From Trichomonas vaginalis G3 (Eukaryota > Parabasalia > Trichomonadida > Trichomonadidae), in contig NC_067203.1 of the NCBI RefSeq assembly GCF_026262505.1, positions 17,248,392 to 17,312,391 of the forward strand: a DNA stretch of 64,000 nt, in the 5' to 3' direction. The translations under genes were made by a program, and so were the position numbers. Below the pieces are notes generated by a model. That model was not told the DNA's origin, did no database searches, and saw nothing but the letters and a program-made list of their open reading frames with translations. Shown here in pieces: positions 1 to 9,811 of the stretch (position 1 is its first letter; each line of letters begins with the position of its first letter).

Positions 1-108
1 TTTGTTGAGAAGCCCCAAATCAAAGAAGATAAAGTTCAAATGAAACACATTCCTATTGGAACAACAAATATTTGGTCCTCAATTGGAGATGGATTAGATG
101 AGCCTTAG
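1..108 (+). CDS. 3' end of a gene entering from the left edge
   Basis: An open frame runs from the first base to a TAG at 106-108 (35 codons). The peptide contains GTTNIWSSIGDGLDEP at its end, acidic and without a recognisable domain. Because only the tail is present, no function can be given. It could be the end of a real gene or of a decayed one, since the DNA just downstream (about 160-470) looks like decayed coding sequence in another frame. Confidence 0.3.
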   Translation, partial: FVEKPQIKEDKVQMKHIPIGTTNIWSSIGDGLDEP

Positions 109-159
109 AAAATTTCGAAGATTTTTTTTTAATCTGAAAAATTGTATTTGATTTATTCT

Positions 160-470
160 TCTTATACAGTTGAAGCTAATCAAAAAGCTCATGATTCCAA
201 TTTCTCATATGTATCTTTACTCTATTGATGAATTCACAAAAAAATTCAATTAACTCCTACTTCCACTGAATTAAGTAGCTGAAAACCCTAAGATTGCACT
301 TCGAAGTTACATATTTTTAGAAACCCAGTAACAATTAAGCATTTTATAGAAACAGTTTGCTTTGCGAAATTATTTCTGCGCTCAAGTGTTAATTCCTTGA
401 GGATATATGGTGAATCATATCGTATTATTCGTTAATATCCTTTCATTAGATTAATTTATCAATTTACAAT
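160..470 (+). pseudogene. Decayed coding stretch, family unknown
   Basis: One forward frame (the frame of the ATG at 191) reads as protein-like sequence, including LIKKLMIPISHMYLYSIDEF and ENPKIALRSYIFLETQ, but it is cut by several stop codons, so no working product is expected. The peptide pieces have balanced composition and helix-like heptads, unlike the low-complexity translation of true spacer in this window. I do not recognise the family. It may be the remains of the gene whose tail ends at 108, but that ends in a different frame. This reading is by eye and could be chance. Confidence 0.22.
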
Positions 471-695
471 AGAATTCAAAACAAATCTTAATTTTCCTTT
501 TTGATCTTTATCTAATCAAAGATTTTTCATATAATAAACTTACTTTTCTATCCTTTAACTCATATTTTTGCATGATTTTATTTGAATATTGAGATTAAAA
601 AAAAATGTCAATAATTATTGTAGTTCGTAAAAAAGAAAGATTAGTATCATAGAATTTTGACAATTTACTTTATAATTTACTTATATATTTCTAAA

Positions 696-1208
696 TTATT
701 TTGGAGAATTGAAGAAAACTGTAGAAATGGCCTCAAATGGAGACTTAAGTGTATTTTGATTGCGTTCAATTGTGAATTTCTTTACTCTTTGATTGTTTCT
801 GTATGTATTAATTGGTGTAAGTACGATCTGGAGACCTTTTCCGACAACTGTCATGAAAACTGACTGAAGGGCACCTTGGAAAGCCCCCGATGCAATTCCC
901 TTCATACCATTTCTCCATTCTAAGAGAGCACCAACCATAGAACCTTCAGCGATATCTGCAACTATTGGATTTTTAATGCGAGAAGTTATATATGGTGTGA
1001 TTGTAGCAGAGCAAAGAGCCCATTTTGCCATGCTAACAGCATTTTGCTTTGATGTTAAAGCAAAATTGGATTTAAATTCAGCCATTTTTGATCCATAAGG
1101 GGCCTCAAAGAGTGCGTGCTTCATTGACCCCATAAGAGCAAAACCATGGCCAGTAATCATGCCTCTACCTGTTCTCTGAGCATATTCAATAAAAGTTGGT
1201 CTCTGCAT
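696..1208 (-). CDS. Tim17/Tim22/Tim23-family import protein
   Basis: 170 aa starting at an ATG (1206-1208) directly after a T-rich tract. The length and pattern fit the Tim17/22/23 family: several weakly hydrophobic helices with Gly/Ala small-residue faces, for example residues 83-115 (IADIAEGSMVGALLEWRNG, then GIASGAFQGAL), where the family carries its conserved glycines and an arginine. In this family such proteins form the translocation channel or related pores of the mitochondrial inner membrane. In parabasalids the matching organelle is the hydrogenosome, so a hydrogenosomal membrane location is inferred. No cleavable presequence is evident, as usual for these internally targeted proteins. 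Which subfamily (Tim17, 22 or 23) cannot be told by eye. Confidence 0.62.
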   Translation of the reverse strand: MQRPTFIEYAQRTGRGMITGHGFALMGSMKHALFEAPYGSKMAEFKSNFALTSKQNAVSMAKWALCSATITPYITSRIKNPIVADIAEGSMVGALLEWRNGMKGIASGAFQGALQSVFMTVVGKGLQIVLTPINTYRNNQRVKKFTIERNQNTLKSPFEAISTVFFNSPK

Positions 1209-1293
1209 TCTGACAAAAAAAATTTTTTTGTAAAGCTACAAAATTATTCAGTTGGAGAAAGAATTTTCATTAACATTTATGTAATCCCATTGA

Positions 1294-2142
1294 TATATAA
1301 CATTAAATGGTAATCCAAATCAAAAATCTGTAGATATTCAATCATCAGTTAACGTTTATCCTTATCATTATCTGGATTATCAATTATGCCATTTTTATAG
1401 TGAAAGCGAATTAGCTATTGAAAAGATTGATTATCACTATAACATCAGATCCTACAATGGAACCCAAAATGTTACAATTGTTATGGAAGGATTATATGAA
1501 AATACTTTTACATATATGAGAAAATCTTTCAATTTCGCCATCGATGCATTATCCGACAAACCAATAGGATACAGAATTCGAAAAATGGATATACCTCAAG
1601 AAGTATATTCATTTTATTCATTCTCAACAAATATCACATGTCCAGATCAGGTTTCTTTTAATGTTACTGCTTGGACTAATGATCGAAAAGTCCAGAAATA
1701 TATTGTTGAACCAGGTCAAACACTCACTTTGAAGAGCATTAATCTTCTTATATTTGACCCAATTATAAGAGATATCACGTTAACCAGAATTATTTTTGAT
1801 GAGCCTGACAAAGCTAAGAGGTTTGGAAATTTAACATACGATTTTTTGTATGCAATCTGGCCACCACAAACTCCAAATCCAACGCCCGAACGAACACCTG
1901 CAATTACCACCATACGACCACAAACAACTGCGCCCGAGGAAGTAATCACGCCTAACAATGACCAAGGAAACGATCAGAAGTCCAAATCTGGAAAACTAGG
2001 AGCTGGAGCTATTGCAGGAATAATTATTGGCATCCTCATTATTGCTGCCGTATGCATCGGGGCATTTTTAATCATCAAGAAACATCAATTGAAAGTAGAA
2101 AAAGATTCTGAAGACCAAGTTCAATTTATGAATATGGTTTAA
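1294..2142 (+). pseudogene. 5'-truncated single-span surface protein
   Basis: The frame is open from just after a TGA at 1291 to the TAA at 2140-2142, but the first in-frame ATG is at 1483, inside what already reads as folded ectodomain (for example PYHYLDYQLCHFYSESEL and NGTQNVTIVMEG upstream of it). The C-terminal part has a Pro/Thr-rich stalk (about 1860-1960), a Gly/Ala-rich single transmembrane helix (about 1990-2070, AGAIAGIIIGILIIAAV) and a short polar tail ending EDQVQFMNMV. This stalk-helix-tail layout is typical of trichomonad surface proteins, including membrane-anchored BspA-like ones. No signal peptide or leucine-rich repeats remain, so I read it as the surviving C-terminal part of a larger gene. 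If the ATG at 1483 is used, a 219-aa protein without a signal peptide would result. Confidence 0.5.
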
Positions 2143-3416
2143 TAAGAAAATATACTTCAAAATCAGAATTTGATTTGACATTGATTAAAATTAATTTTTT
2201 AAAAAACATGGTAATGAATTTCATAAGGTATAAATACAATAAAATTAGCATAATAGTATGTGTTTGATTGTATCTTTTTTGAGGCGAAAATACTTTACAG
2301 AATTAACAGAAGGAATGTATTTATAAATTAAAATTGCATAATTTGAGTTATCTCTGCACGAAATTCATGAAAAATGTCATAAATGAAATTTAATTTCAGA
2401 ATTATTTCGATATTGGAAAAGGGTGAGATCACTCTTACCGAATTTTTCCACTTAGATTTTCAATTCTTACTGTATTATCCTTGAATCTCTCGAATTTTCC
2501 ATACAAACATATATTGGATTTATAAAATATAGAAATGTTTTTTGATTCTACAATATTTTTTGAAATGTGTGCTAATCTTTCTTATATATATAATTCATTT
2601 CTATTGGCGCGCTGATAGAAATGAATGAAGAGATTTTTTCAAATTTGCAAAAGGGGACCTAACATGTGAAGTTGTCAAGGAAATAAAATATAAAATTTAA
2701 ATTCTTTTTTCACATCAAATTTATTTTCATCGAAATTTACAAATTTCATACAGATAGTAGGTTTTTTGTATTATTTTAAGAAGAAATTTATGCAAAACTG
2801 TCCAAATTGAGCCAAAAAACGTCGGATCAATTCAAGCGTTAGTTTTTTGGTATAGTTTTAAGGAAGAATTTGATTAAAGCCAATAATGATAAGAAAAATA
2901 TCAACAAATTTATTCATATTCTCAGTGTTTTATTGTATATTATTAGTCATATCAATTCAGAAATTTGATTTCTGTAAATTATTTTATTTTATAAGCAATC
3001 ATTCCCTAAATGATGTATACATTATCTATATGATTGATTTTCAATGAATACTACTTACAAAATGAATTCATAGTTATTCGATTCATAATTTTACATATTC
3101 ATATAGAAAAGATGGAATTATTCTTTGAACGCTAAATATACTATTTTTTCTTGTGAAATTGGTTAATTTATACTATTATTAATGGAAAATTAAGGGTTTC
3201 CAGAATTTTGATATCAAATGCCTTATTAAAAATGAAATACGTTATAATTTTTAATAATAAATTATACATTAATCTCATAGAATTAAACTATATAATATGA
3301 AATTAAGTGAGATATTGATCAAATTCTTCTAAAATAAAAATTTATTATTAAAAGACATGTCAATAGTTTAATTAACAATCAAACAATAAACAAACTCTAT
3401 GAAATAGTCATTCTAC
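2143..3416. other. Spacer without a recognised gene; one GC-cored stem-loop
   Basis: AT-rich DNA with no convincing coding frame. The one ordered element seen is a perfect 12-bp inverted repeat at 2593-2604 and 2615-2626, with a 10-base loop containing GCGCGC, which stands out in this composition. It could be a transcription-end or structural signal; nothing else supports a role. Confidence 0.5.
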
Positions 3417-3923
3417 TTAAATGAGTAAGAATGGATCATCAAGTTCATGATATTCGAAAATATCATCATTAAAAACTTCGGACGAGGAGTCAGAATTCTG
3501 ATTTTCAACAACTGGAGATTCAGGTTTCTTGTTATGCCTAGGAGCTGTAGCAACAGTTTGAAGATTTGGATATCTAAGTGCAATAGACTTATACCAACGA
3601 TTCTTAACATTATTACCACTTCTGTTATTCAAAAACTTAGCAATTGTCGTCCATCTTGGTCCATATTGCTGGTATTTTTGAATGATAATGAAATCTTCTT
3701 CCGTGGTCCAGTTCTTTGAAACAATCTGTTGGTTCAAGTAGTTATTGTATCTATCCTTGCATTGACGGCCGGTCCTACCTGGGAGGTAAGAAGCTATTTC
3801 GTCCCAAGTCATTTTGTCGTTAGCACGAAGAGTTCTAAGGAGATTATCTTCAGCCTCTGTAAATCTCTTTCTAAGTGATGTAGAGTACTGTGCATCAATT
3901 TTGAAGTTGGCAGGAGCTTGCAT
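3417..3923 (-). CDS. R2R3-type Myb-like DNA-binding protein
   Basis: 168 aa if translation starts at the ATG at 3921-3923 (MQAPANF). A 14-residue extension to 3965 is open, but it would begin upstream of an initiator-like TCATTTTT, so I chose the internal start. Two Myb/SANT repeats are visible: R2 at residues 19-63 (FTEAEDNLL, W at 40, GRTGRQCKDRYNNYL) and R3 at 70-114 (NWTTEEDFII, W at 91, NNVKNRWYKSI). The R2 loop LPGRTGRQCKDR is typical of trichomonad Myb proteins. A Ser/Asn-rich linker and an acidic tail (FNDDIFEYHELDDPFLLI) follow, possibly an activation or protein-binding segment. Expected role is nuclear sequence-specific transcription control. Trichomonads hold very many of these genes, so the target cannot be named. 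A second gene of the same type is at 9812-10411. Confidence 0.85.
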   Translation of the reverse strand: MQAPANFKIDAQYSTSLRKRFTEAEDNLLRTLRANDKMTWDEIASYLPGRTGRQCKDRYNNYLNQQIVSKNWTTEEDFIIIQKYQQYGPRWTTIAKFLNNRSGNNVKNRWYKSIALRYPNLQTVATAPRHNKKPESPVVENQNSDSSSEVFNDDIFEYHELDDPFLLI

Positions 3924-3934
3924 TTCGCAACTAT

Positions 3935-3942
3935 AAAAATGA
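3935..3942 (-). promoter_or_regulatory. Initiator-like TCATTTTT upstream of Myb gene
   Basis: On the minus strand TCATTTTT sits so that the A would be 17 bases before the ATG at 3923. It fits the trichomonad initiator consensus TCA(Y)(W), known to set transcription start close to the start codon in Trichomonas. It supports the shorter start for the Myb gene. The motif is short, so chance occurrence is possible. Confidence 0.4.
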
Positions 3943-3965
3943 TATTGGTAACAATACTCAATCAA

Positions 3966-6900
3966 ATTTATTGAGAGACATTTGAGAGGGCACTCAATTT
4001 TTCTGTTTATCGTCCGAGAAATTGCTGTGTGGATTTCCCATTGAATTTATTATATAATAAAATTGAAAGGAAACACCATTAGAAGCAAACATGCTGTATT
4101 ATATGAGTACATTAAGATTCCAAAAAATAATTTTTCAGCAACCCATATATCAATTTTCAGACCACGCATTTTATCAAAAAATAATCGTTTATTAAAAAAT
4201 CAAGAATCCACTCTCCAAGTGTCCGAAGGAAACCTTCCATCCAACAAATTGCAGTAGATAAATTCATCTATACTTGCATTCAGGATAGTCATACTGCAAT
4301 AATCTTGACTTTATATGGTTATTGAAAAGGAATTTTTATTATCATTGATGATTCGGAGTTCTAACGTATTAGATGGAGTATACTACTAATGGTCCAAATA
4401 TTAATTAGGGAATATCTTGTCGTCTCTTTGAATCCAATCTCGAATCATGATTCATTGAATTAATTTTTCGGATAACGCCAATATTATAAATTCATTGGCT
4501 TTGACAAATCAAATAGAAACGAAATTTCAGAATTATTCATCTAATCAAATTTGTTCAATCACAAATTTATCGATTTTAATGAAAAATTGTCTGTTATCTC
4601 AATATGATATGAAAATAAATCAATAATATAATACAAAAACAACGAAATTATAATGAAATAATGCCATTTTCTAAATTTATAAAAATTATAACAATCCTAT
4701 GAAATATCATTAAGCTAGTCTATTGTTATAGGACCTATTTAGTTTGATTCTTTGTTACTTTAATTGAATTTGAATATATTTTACTATTTGTTGAATACTT
4801 CTTTAGAATTTTAATGATTTGTTTCATTAACACACTTGCAGACAGTATGTTATGCCGATCTGAATAATATGCATCCTTCAATATAAGTTATTATGACATA
4901 ATGTTCAATATCCCATAGAATTAGACATAGTTTTGAGTTTTTAGATTATATTTCATATAAAGTAATTGAATGAAGTAGCAAGTTCAATAGAATTATTAAG
5001 AAATAATCATGATCAATAGTTGTTTTAAATTTTCATTAAATCCTTTTGAATTATAAATATTTTCTAGATGTTGAGGTACAAGAGAACATTTGCATCGCGT
5101 TTGATTTATGAATATATTAAGGAATTCAAAAATATTTATAACTATTTAGAGATTTAAATGGATAAACTAAGATAGATTATTTCCACCTATTCTACTTTCA
5201 AATATATGAACTCAAAAATTAAGTTGTGAAGACCGTCTTAGGAAATTAAAAATGAATATTAAAATATATATAGATTTGGTAAATTTTGAATTCATTTATT
5301 TAAAAACCAAGTTAAGGTTATTCATTGTTTTGTGCTGAATTTAACATAATAAATAAAAAGAGAATTTGATAAAATATCGAAGCATCTAAGTGCTTTTGTT
5401 CGAAAACAACCAGGGATTATCAATGACAAAAGAAGATAAAATGTAATTCATTTCATCTGAAGAAATAAAGAAGTTTTCTCGGTTCATCGTTGAAGATTTT
5501 GTCAAAAAAAAACAATTATTTTGGAAAAATTCAATATGAGAAGTAACAAATGGTAGTATTAGATATGTTAAACGTGGAGAATTCAATCCGAAAAAAAATT
5601 TGGCAAACTGAAAGTTCAAAATTTCAATCTGATTTCTATATTCGGGACCAATCAATAGGACTAATAATTGATAATTATAAATTAAGCATAAACACATAGA
5701 ATATCAGATTGCTTTTTCAATAAAGATTAACAATTTTATATGGAAAAAGTTAAAAAAAATTGTGAAAAAAATATTCGTATGTAGTTTTAAATTTTAAACA
5801 TGATTTACCAATCCAATACAACGCAATTTTTGAATTAATTGAAAAATTGTCAAAAATTTTGAAGGCTTGATTTTGTTGCTAACGTACATGTTGTCCACTT
5901 AAATTATTTAGCAAATCATAAACAAAATATGATAATAAGAATTTTTACCATCAACCTTTAAAATAGAAAGTCTCGTCACACTTTTCAATGCTCGATTTTT
6001 AAAAACTGTTTAAAAATGGAGCTTATATTGAAATAGTGTAGAGACTAAAAATTACCACAGACTATTTCAGAGGATTGAGTTGGCTCATCATCCTCTGAAA
6101 AGTCTGAGGTAATTTGCAAAATTATCCCCCGTTTTTGTGAATGTATACAAAATAATTTGAAAATCGATAACATTATATATTAAATCAGGAATATTATCAT
6201 AAAAAATTCGCATAAAAAAACGAAACAATAGCTTTCAAAAGATTGCGAAATTATTAAACACTAAATTAGTTATGCCTTATAAATTAATATCATTCTTATG
6301 AGATTTGATAAATAAAATTACATAAACTAAAAGCGACAAATAATTTTGTTAAATTGAAAAAATGATTTTGCTTTCAATTGATTTATTGTTAAATAACTTA
6401 ATATATTGCGAAATCTATCTAATTTCCATAACTAAAAAATTGAATGTTAATGAATTTGAAGCATCTGTCAAAATATCATTTTCAGTGATCAAAGCGAAAT
6501 AATATTTTGATTTTAAACATCAAATAAGTTATTTTATAGATATTTTTCAATTTGAATGCTTTCAATTTGAAAATCAATACTTTCAATCCTCTCCGCACAA
6601 ACGTGCTTTTTTTCAATTTATAGAGTCTGAACCATTGATATTGCTAATTACAATTATTTTTAAACCAAATTTGTTATTATTTTTTAGGAGATTTTCAATC
6701 TTTTTCAAATGATTTTATTTTTCTGTTCTCATTAATCATCATACACATTCCCATCTTAATTTCAATTGTTTGTTGATTATAATTTATTTATATCATTTTA
6801 TTTATAATTTTTAGCTTAATTCTATCAATTCAATCAAAACCCATATATCCTTCCATTACTATTATGTTCTAAAGGCTTCTTTGTTCACTTATCATCTTTT

Positions 6901-7612
6901 TTAACCTCGAAACTTACTATTCAGAATTGAAGAACTTTTTTTCGACGATATTATGCCTCTAAAGGTTCAATTTAATCACAAATACCAATCCTTCATTCTC
7001 ACAGACTTTCATAATTTCTTCCCATCATCTTCAAATATCTCAAACTTTCTTTTTTGAACCAAGCAGAGTTCTCGTTTTCGAGCAATTAGTGATTTACGCT
7101 ATTTTAATTTTCATTAATTTTCACGAGACTCAAGTTTAGCCCAAATTACTTTACTTTAAAATACGAATTGATAATTTTTAATATTCGCCTCTTCATTTAT
7201 TAGAAATTCGCTTTTCAAACTTGAAAAAGTTCACAATTTTTTGCAAATTTTTATCATCAAAAAATTATATTCGCTTATAAGCATCGATTTCATTGGATAT
7301 ACATATTATATCCATTTACTTCGATTTCTCAATTTAATAATATTTATTAAATTTTTTTGAGTTTTTGAAATATTTCAATCGTAATATGATATGATATTTT
7401 ACTTATTATTTTATTTTTAATCATTCTCCCGGTAGAATAATGTTATTGTTTTTTTTTCGTAAAAATTGAGATTAATAGTAAAAAATCTTTTGTTTGGAGC
7501 TAAGTTCGTATTATTGAAATTGGTTCATGCCTTCGATTGTAGTCAACCATTCCAAAAACTCCGCTTTCAGTCACAAAAATAGATTAATAATCGTCAAAGA
7601 TCAACTTGTAAA
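3966..7612. other. Long gene-poor spacer
   Basis: About 3.6 kb in which I find no supportable gene. Short open frames (around 4063-4257 from a TTG, and 5386-5697 on the minus strand) have low-complexity translations and no motif. From about 6600 the plus strand becomes noticeably T-rich. The only strongly ordered element is the hairpin at 6051-6113, listed separately. Confidence 0.5.
6051..6113. repeat. Long hairpin-forming inverted repeat
   Basis: Arms at 6051-6075 and 6090-6113 are complementary over about 24 bases with only two or three differences. The 14-base loop (TGAGTTGGCTCATC) itself has TGAG facing CTCA, so the stem can extend. It is more GC-rich than its surroundings. It could be a small hairpin RNA gene, a tiny inverted-repeat transposon remnant or a cruciform; the sequence alone does not decide. 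Confidence 0.6.
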
Positions 7613-8040
7613 ATGGCATCACCTTTTATTTTGGAACCATTACAATACTTAAGTCAGCTTATAGTACACTTGATGGATGAAACCAACTTAGAAAATGCTT
7701 TTCAATTGAAATTTGATAAAAAAAACGATTGTTTGATAATTTATACAAGTGATAAATTATCTACATTTTTGAAAAGAAGTTTGATTTTAACTTTCACAAT
7801 TTTATTCAGGATTCCTCAGAAATAAGATTGTCGTAAACAGGGAATTTTCTACGCCCTTTCAAATTATTGAATATGTGTCAAATCTTTATTTCAAAATTCC
7901 TAAATCAAAATCTCTTCAATAAGCCTTAATTTAGAGTTGTTCGTTTTGATATCACAATCGATTGCCAGTGTTGCCCAATTCGACATGGTTTTGAACTCCC
8001 CAGCTCCTATTTCACATTCATTTTTCACAATTTTTTTTTA
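7613..8040 (+). pseudogene. Possible small gene, decayed or with a short intron
   Basis: An ATG at 7613 opens 55 codons of protein-like sequence (MASPFILEPLQYLSQLIVHL, later DKLSTFLKR). Protein-like sequence then resumes in another frame from about 7812 to a TAA near 7918 (FLRNKIVVNREF, IIEYVSNLYFKIPKSKS), and a third open stretch runs to about 8040. One reading is a gene broken by small insertions or deletions. The other is a 31-base intron (7779 GTTTGA to 7809 CAG), which would restore the frame between the first two parts. The 5' end is not the usual trichomonad GTATGT and no ACTAACACACAG is present, so I lean to decay. No family recognised. Confidence 0.25.
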
Positions 8041-8366
8041 AATATTTGCTATTTTAACATATTGTTTTGCCTTTCAAAATGTTAACCGATGTATAATAAT
8101 AATTCAAAATCATATTGAATAATTTCCATATTTTTTTTCTATTTATTCTTTTTTCAAATTTCGAAGTTTCAGACCACAATACTTTAGGTAATTACAAGCT
8201 AGAGTTTCCGAAATACGAGTATCATATTTTTATAATCATATTCCTCCCTTTTTTGCCGTTTAGGCTCGTGAATAAATTTATTTAAATCATTGCTCCTTTA
8301 AAAAATTGAATGAATATTACGGTTCCCATTCAATTTTTGAATACATGATTATTCTTTTGTTTCTGT

Positions 8367-8879
8367 ATGAGTGAAGGACGCAGGTCCTCTCACACGAAGT
8401 CTGTTGATGAGAGCGCATGGCAAAATTTCCTAACTCAGTTCTCTGAGGAACTTAAGATGAGCAATCCTGATATTTCAAAACGCGAATTATACAAAGCTGC
8501 ATCAGATGCATGGGGCCAAAAATCAGACCAAGAGAAGGATCAATATCGAAAGCCTAAAAAGAAAGGGCGCTCAAAGAAGATAGAAAGTAGCGATGATTCA
8601 AGTGATGCCTTTCAAAAAGAGAATATCAAGAAGCATATATCAGCATATAGCGTGTTCGTTAACGAAAAACAGAAAGAATTAAAAGAGTCAAATCCATACT
8701 TAACTTTACTTGAAAGAACAAAAATCATATCAGAGATGTGGACGTCCTTGGATAAAGACGCTAAAACAATATACAACAATAAAGCCAAGTGCTTTAACAG
8801 AGTTATAGATCGTGCTTCAAGTGATGATGAAAATCCTCGGTATGAAGTCAATATTCCAGCATCAAAGGCAAATATTTAA
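8367..8879 (+). CDS. Two-box HMG protein
   Basis: 170 aa from an ATG at 8367. Residues 18-62 (WQNFLTQFSEELK, then ELYKAASDAWGQKSDQEKDQYR) and 88-145 (ISAYSVFVNEKQKEL, then ERTKIISEMWTSLDKDAKTIYNNKAK) both follow the HMG-box pattern: an N-terminal aromatic, a central Trp in helix 2 and a basic third helix. A basic hinge (KPKKKGRSKK) lies between them and an acidic/polar segment follows. Such small proteins bend DNA and act in chromatin structure and transcription in the nucleus. The second box is the better match; the first is short. The last codons and the 3' flank (8860-8940) are repeated exactly at 9308-9388 because of an insertion just downstream. Confidence 0.72.
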   Translation: MSEGRRSSHTKSVDESAWQNFLTQFSEELKMSNPDISKRELYKAASDAWGQKSDQEKDQYRKPKKKGRSKKIESSDDSSDAFQKENIKKHISAYSVFVNEKQKELKESNPYLTLLERTKIISEMWTSLDKDAKTIYNNKAKCFNRVIDRASSDDENPRYEVNIPASKANI

Positions 8880-8940
8880 CATATATACAAACATATAAAT
8901 TGTTTTTATGAGTGTTTCTTTGTTAATTTAATAAATGATA
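8860..8940 (+). repeat. 81-bp direct repeat, left copy
   Basis: Identical over 81 bases to 9308-9388. This copy includes the last codons and the TAA of the HMG gene and its 3' flank. The two copies bracket a 367-bp segment, so this looks like either a very long target-site duplication or a duplication formed with the insertion. Confidence 0.85.
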
Positions 8941-9307
8941 GAGTAGGTGCCAAAAGTGCTTACTCTTAAACAACCGTCGGATTTCCGGGTGAAATCGTGA
9001 CACACTTTCGTCTTTCGTAGGCGGTGGTGGTTGTTACAAAAGGTAACTTCGAATGTAGCGTGAAATCTGCAAAAAAAAATTCTGAAATTTGAATGGATAA
9101 CACAAAAATTGAATAGTTTACGTCAATAAAAAAGAAAAAAATGAAGCCAATGTGTCTCGAACCTAGGACTTAGAGCAGCAATCAAACTGTTTATCACATT
9201 ACACTACATGCATCTCTCACCTCAGTGAATGAGATCAACTATATGATAACTTTTTCCCCATTATATTCTTGTGGAAAAGTGACAAATAGCAACTTTGACC
9301 CTCTCTC
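8941..9307 (-). mobile_element. 367-bp insertion with pol III-like promoter (SINE-like)
   Basis: The segment lies exactly between two identical 81-bp repeats, and its base composition differs from the flanks (GC-richer at 8950-9060). On the minus strand it holds a tRNA-like promoter: a B-box GGTTCGAGAC at 9154-9163 and an A-box-like TAGTGTAATGTGA at 9194-9206, followed downstream by T runs (9127-9141 read on the minus strand) that would stop RNA polymerase III. Folding as a true tRNA fails, because the acceptor and T-stem bases do not pair. A tRNA-derived short interspersed element is therefore the best reading; it has no coding capacity. No terminal inverted repeats are visible. The perfect flanks suggest a recent event. 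Confidence 0.5.
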
Positions 9308-9388
9308 CATCAAAGGCAAATATTTAACATATATACAAACATATAAATTGTTTTTATGAGTGTTTCTTTGTTAATTTAATAAATGATA
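9308..9388 (+). repeat. 81-bp direct repeat, right copy
   Basis: Exact copy of 8860-8940. It carries a stranded copy of the last codons and stop of the HMG gene, which shows that the original sequence was the gene end and that this copy arose with the insertion between them. Confidence 0.85.
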
Positions 9389-9811
9389 TTTTTCGATTTT
9401 ATCACATAGAATTTGAGCAAAATTCATCAAAAAATTTATAAAATGAAATAAAACTTTCAGATGGATTATATATATAAGTACCTTTTGTTAGGTGTCTATC
9501 CATCCTTTCTATGGAGATTATTCTCAATGGTAAATGGATAGGCCAATACATATTAATCAATTCCACATTAGATAGCTTATTTAGAGAAGGCGCTGTTTCT
9601 TTCTTTTTATATAGACATGTGTTAACTTCAATCCAATGCAAATGCATTTTAGTTACAATTTACACATTTGTGACACAATACATCATGGTATAATAAATAA
9701 TACATTAATTTTAAAATTTAATGGCGATAAAATCTTATGAATGAAAATATGTTCAAATTTTCACATTTTAACCATAGAAAATAGATATTTAGTCTAATTA
9801 AACAATAGTTC
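9389..9811. other. Spacer, nothing recognised
   Basis: Two overlapping short open frames on opposite strands (9402-9647 minus and 9511-9693 plus) were considered. Neither has a motif, and the minus-strand one overlaps the 3' flank of the Myb gene. I see no gene here. Confidence 0.4.

Noticed and set aside
4063-4257. Small plus-strand gene
   Set aside because: Starts at TTG, no motif, isolated in a gene desert.
5386-5697. Minus-strand 103-aa frame
   Set aside because: Low-complexity, Phe/Ser-rich translation without a motif or promoter-like start.
9130-9240. A tRNA gene on the minus strand
   Set aside because: B-box and A-box sequences are good, but the acceptor arm (ATGCATG against TGGCTTC) and the T-stem do not pair, so no cloverleaf forms; kept as a tRNA-like promoter in a SINE-like insertion.
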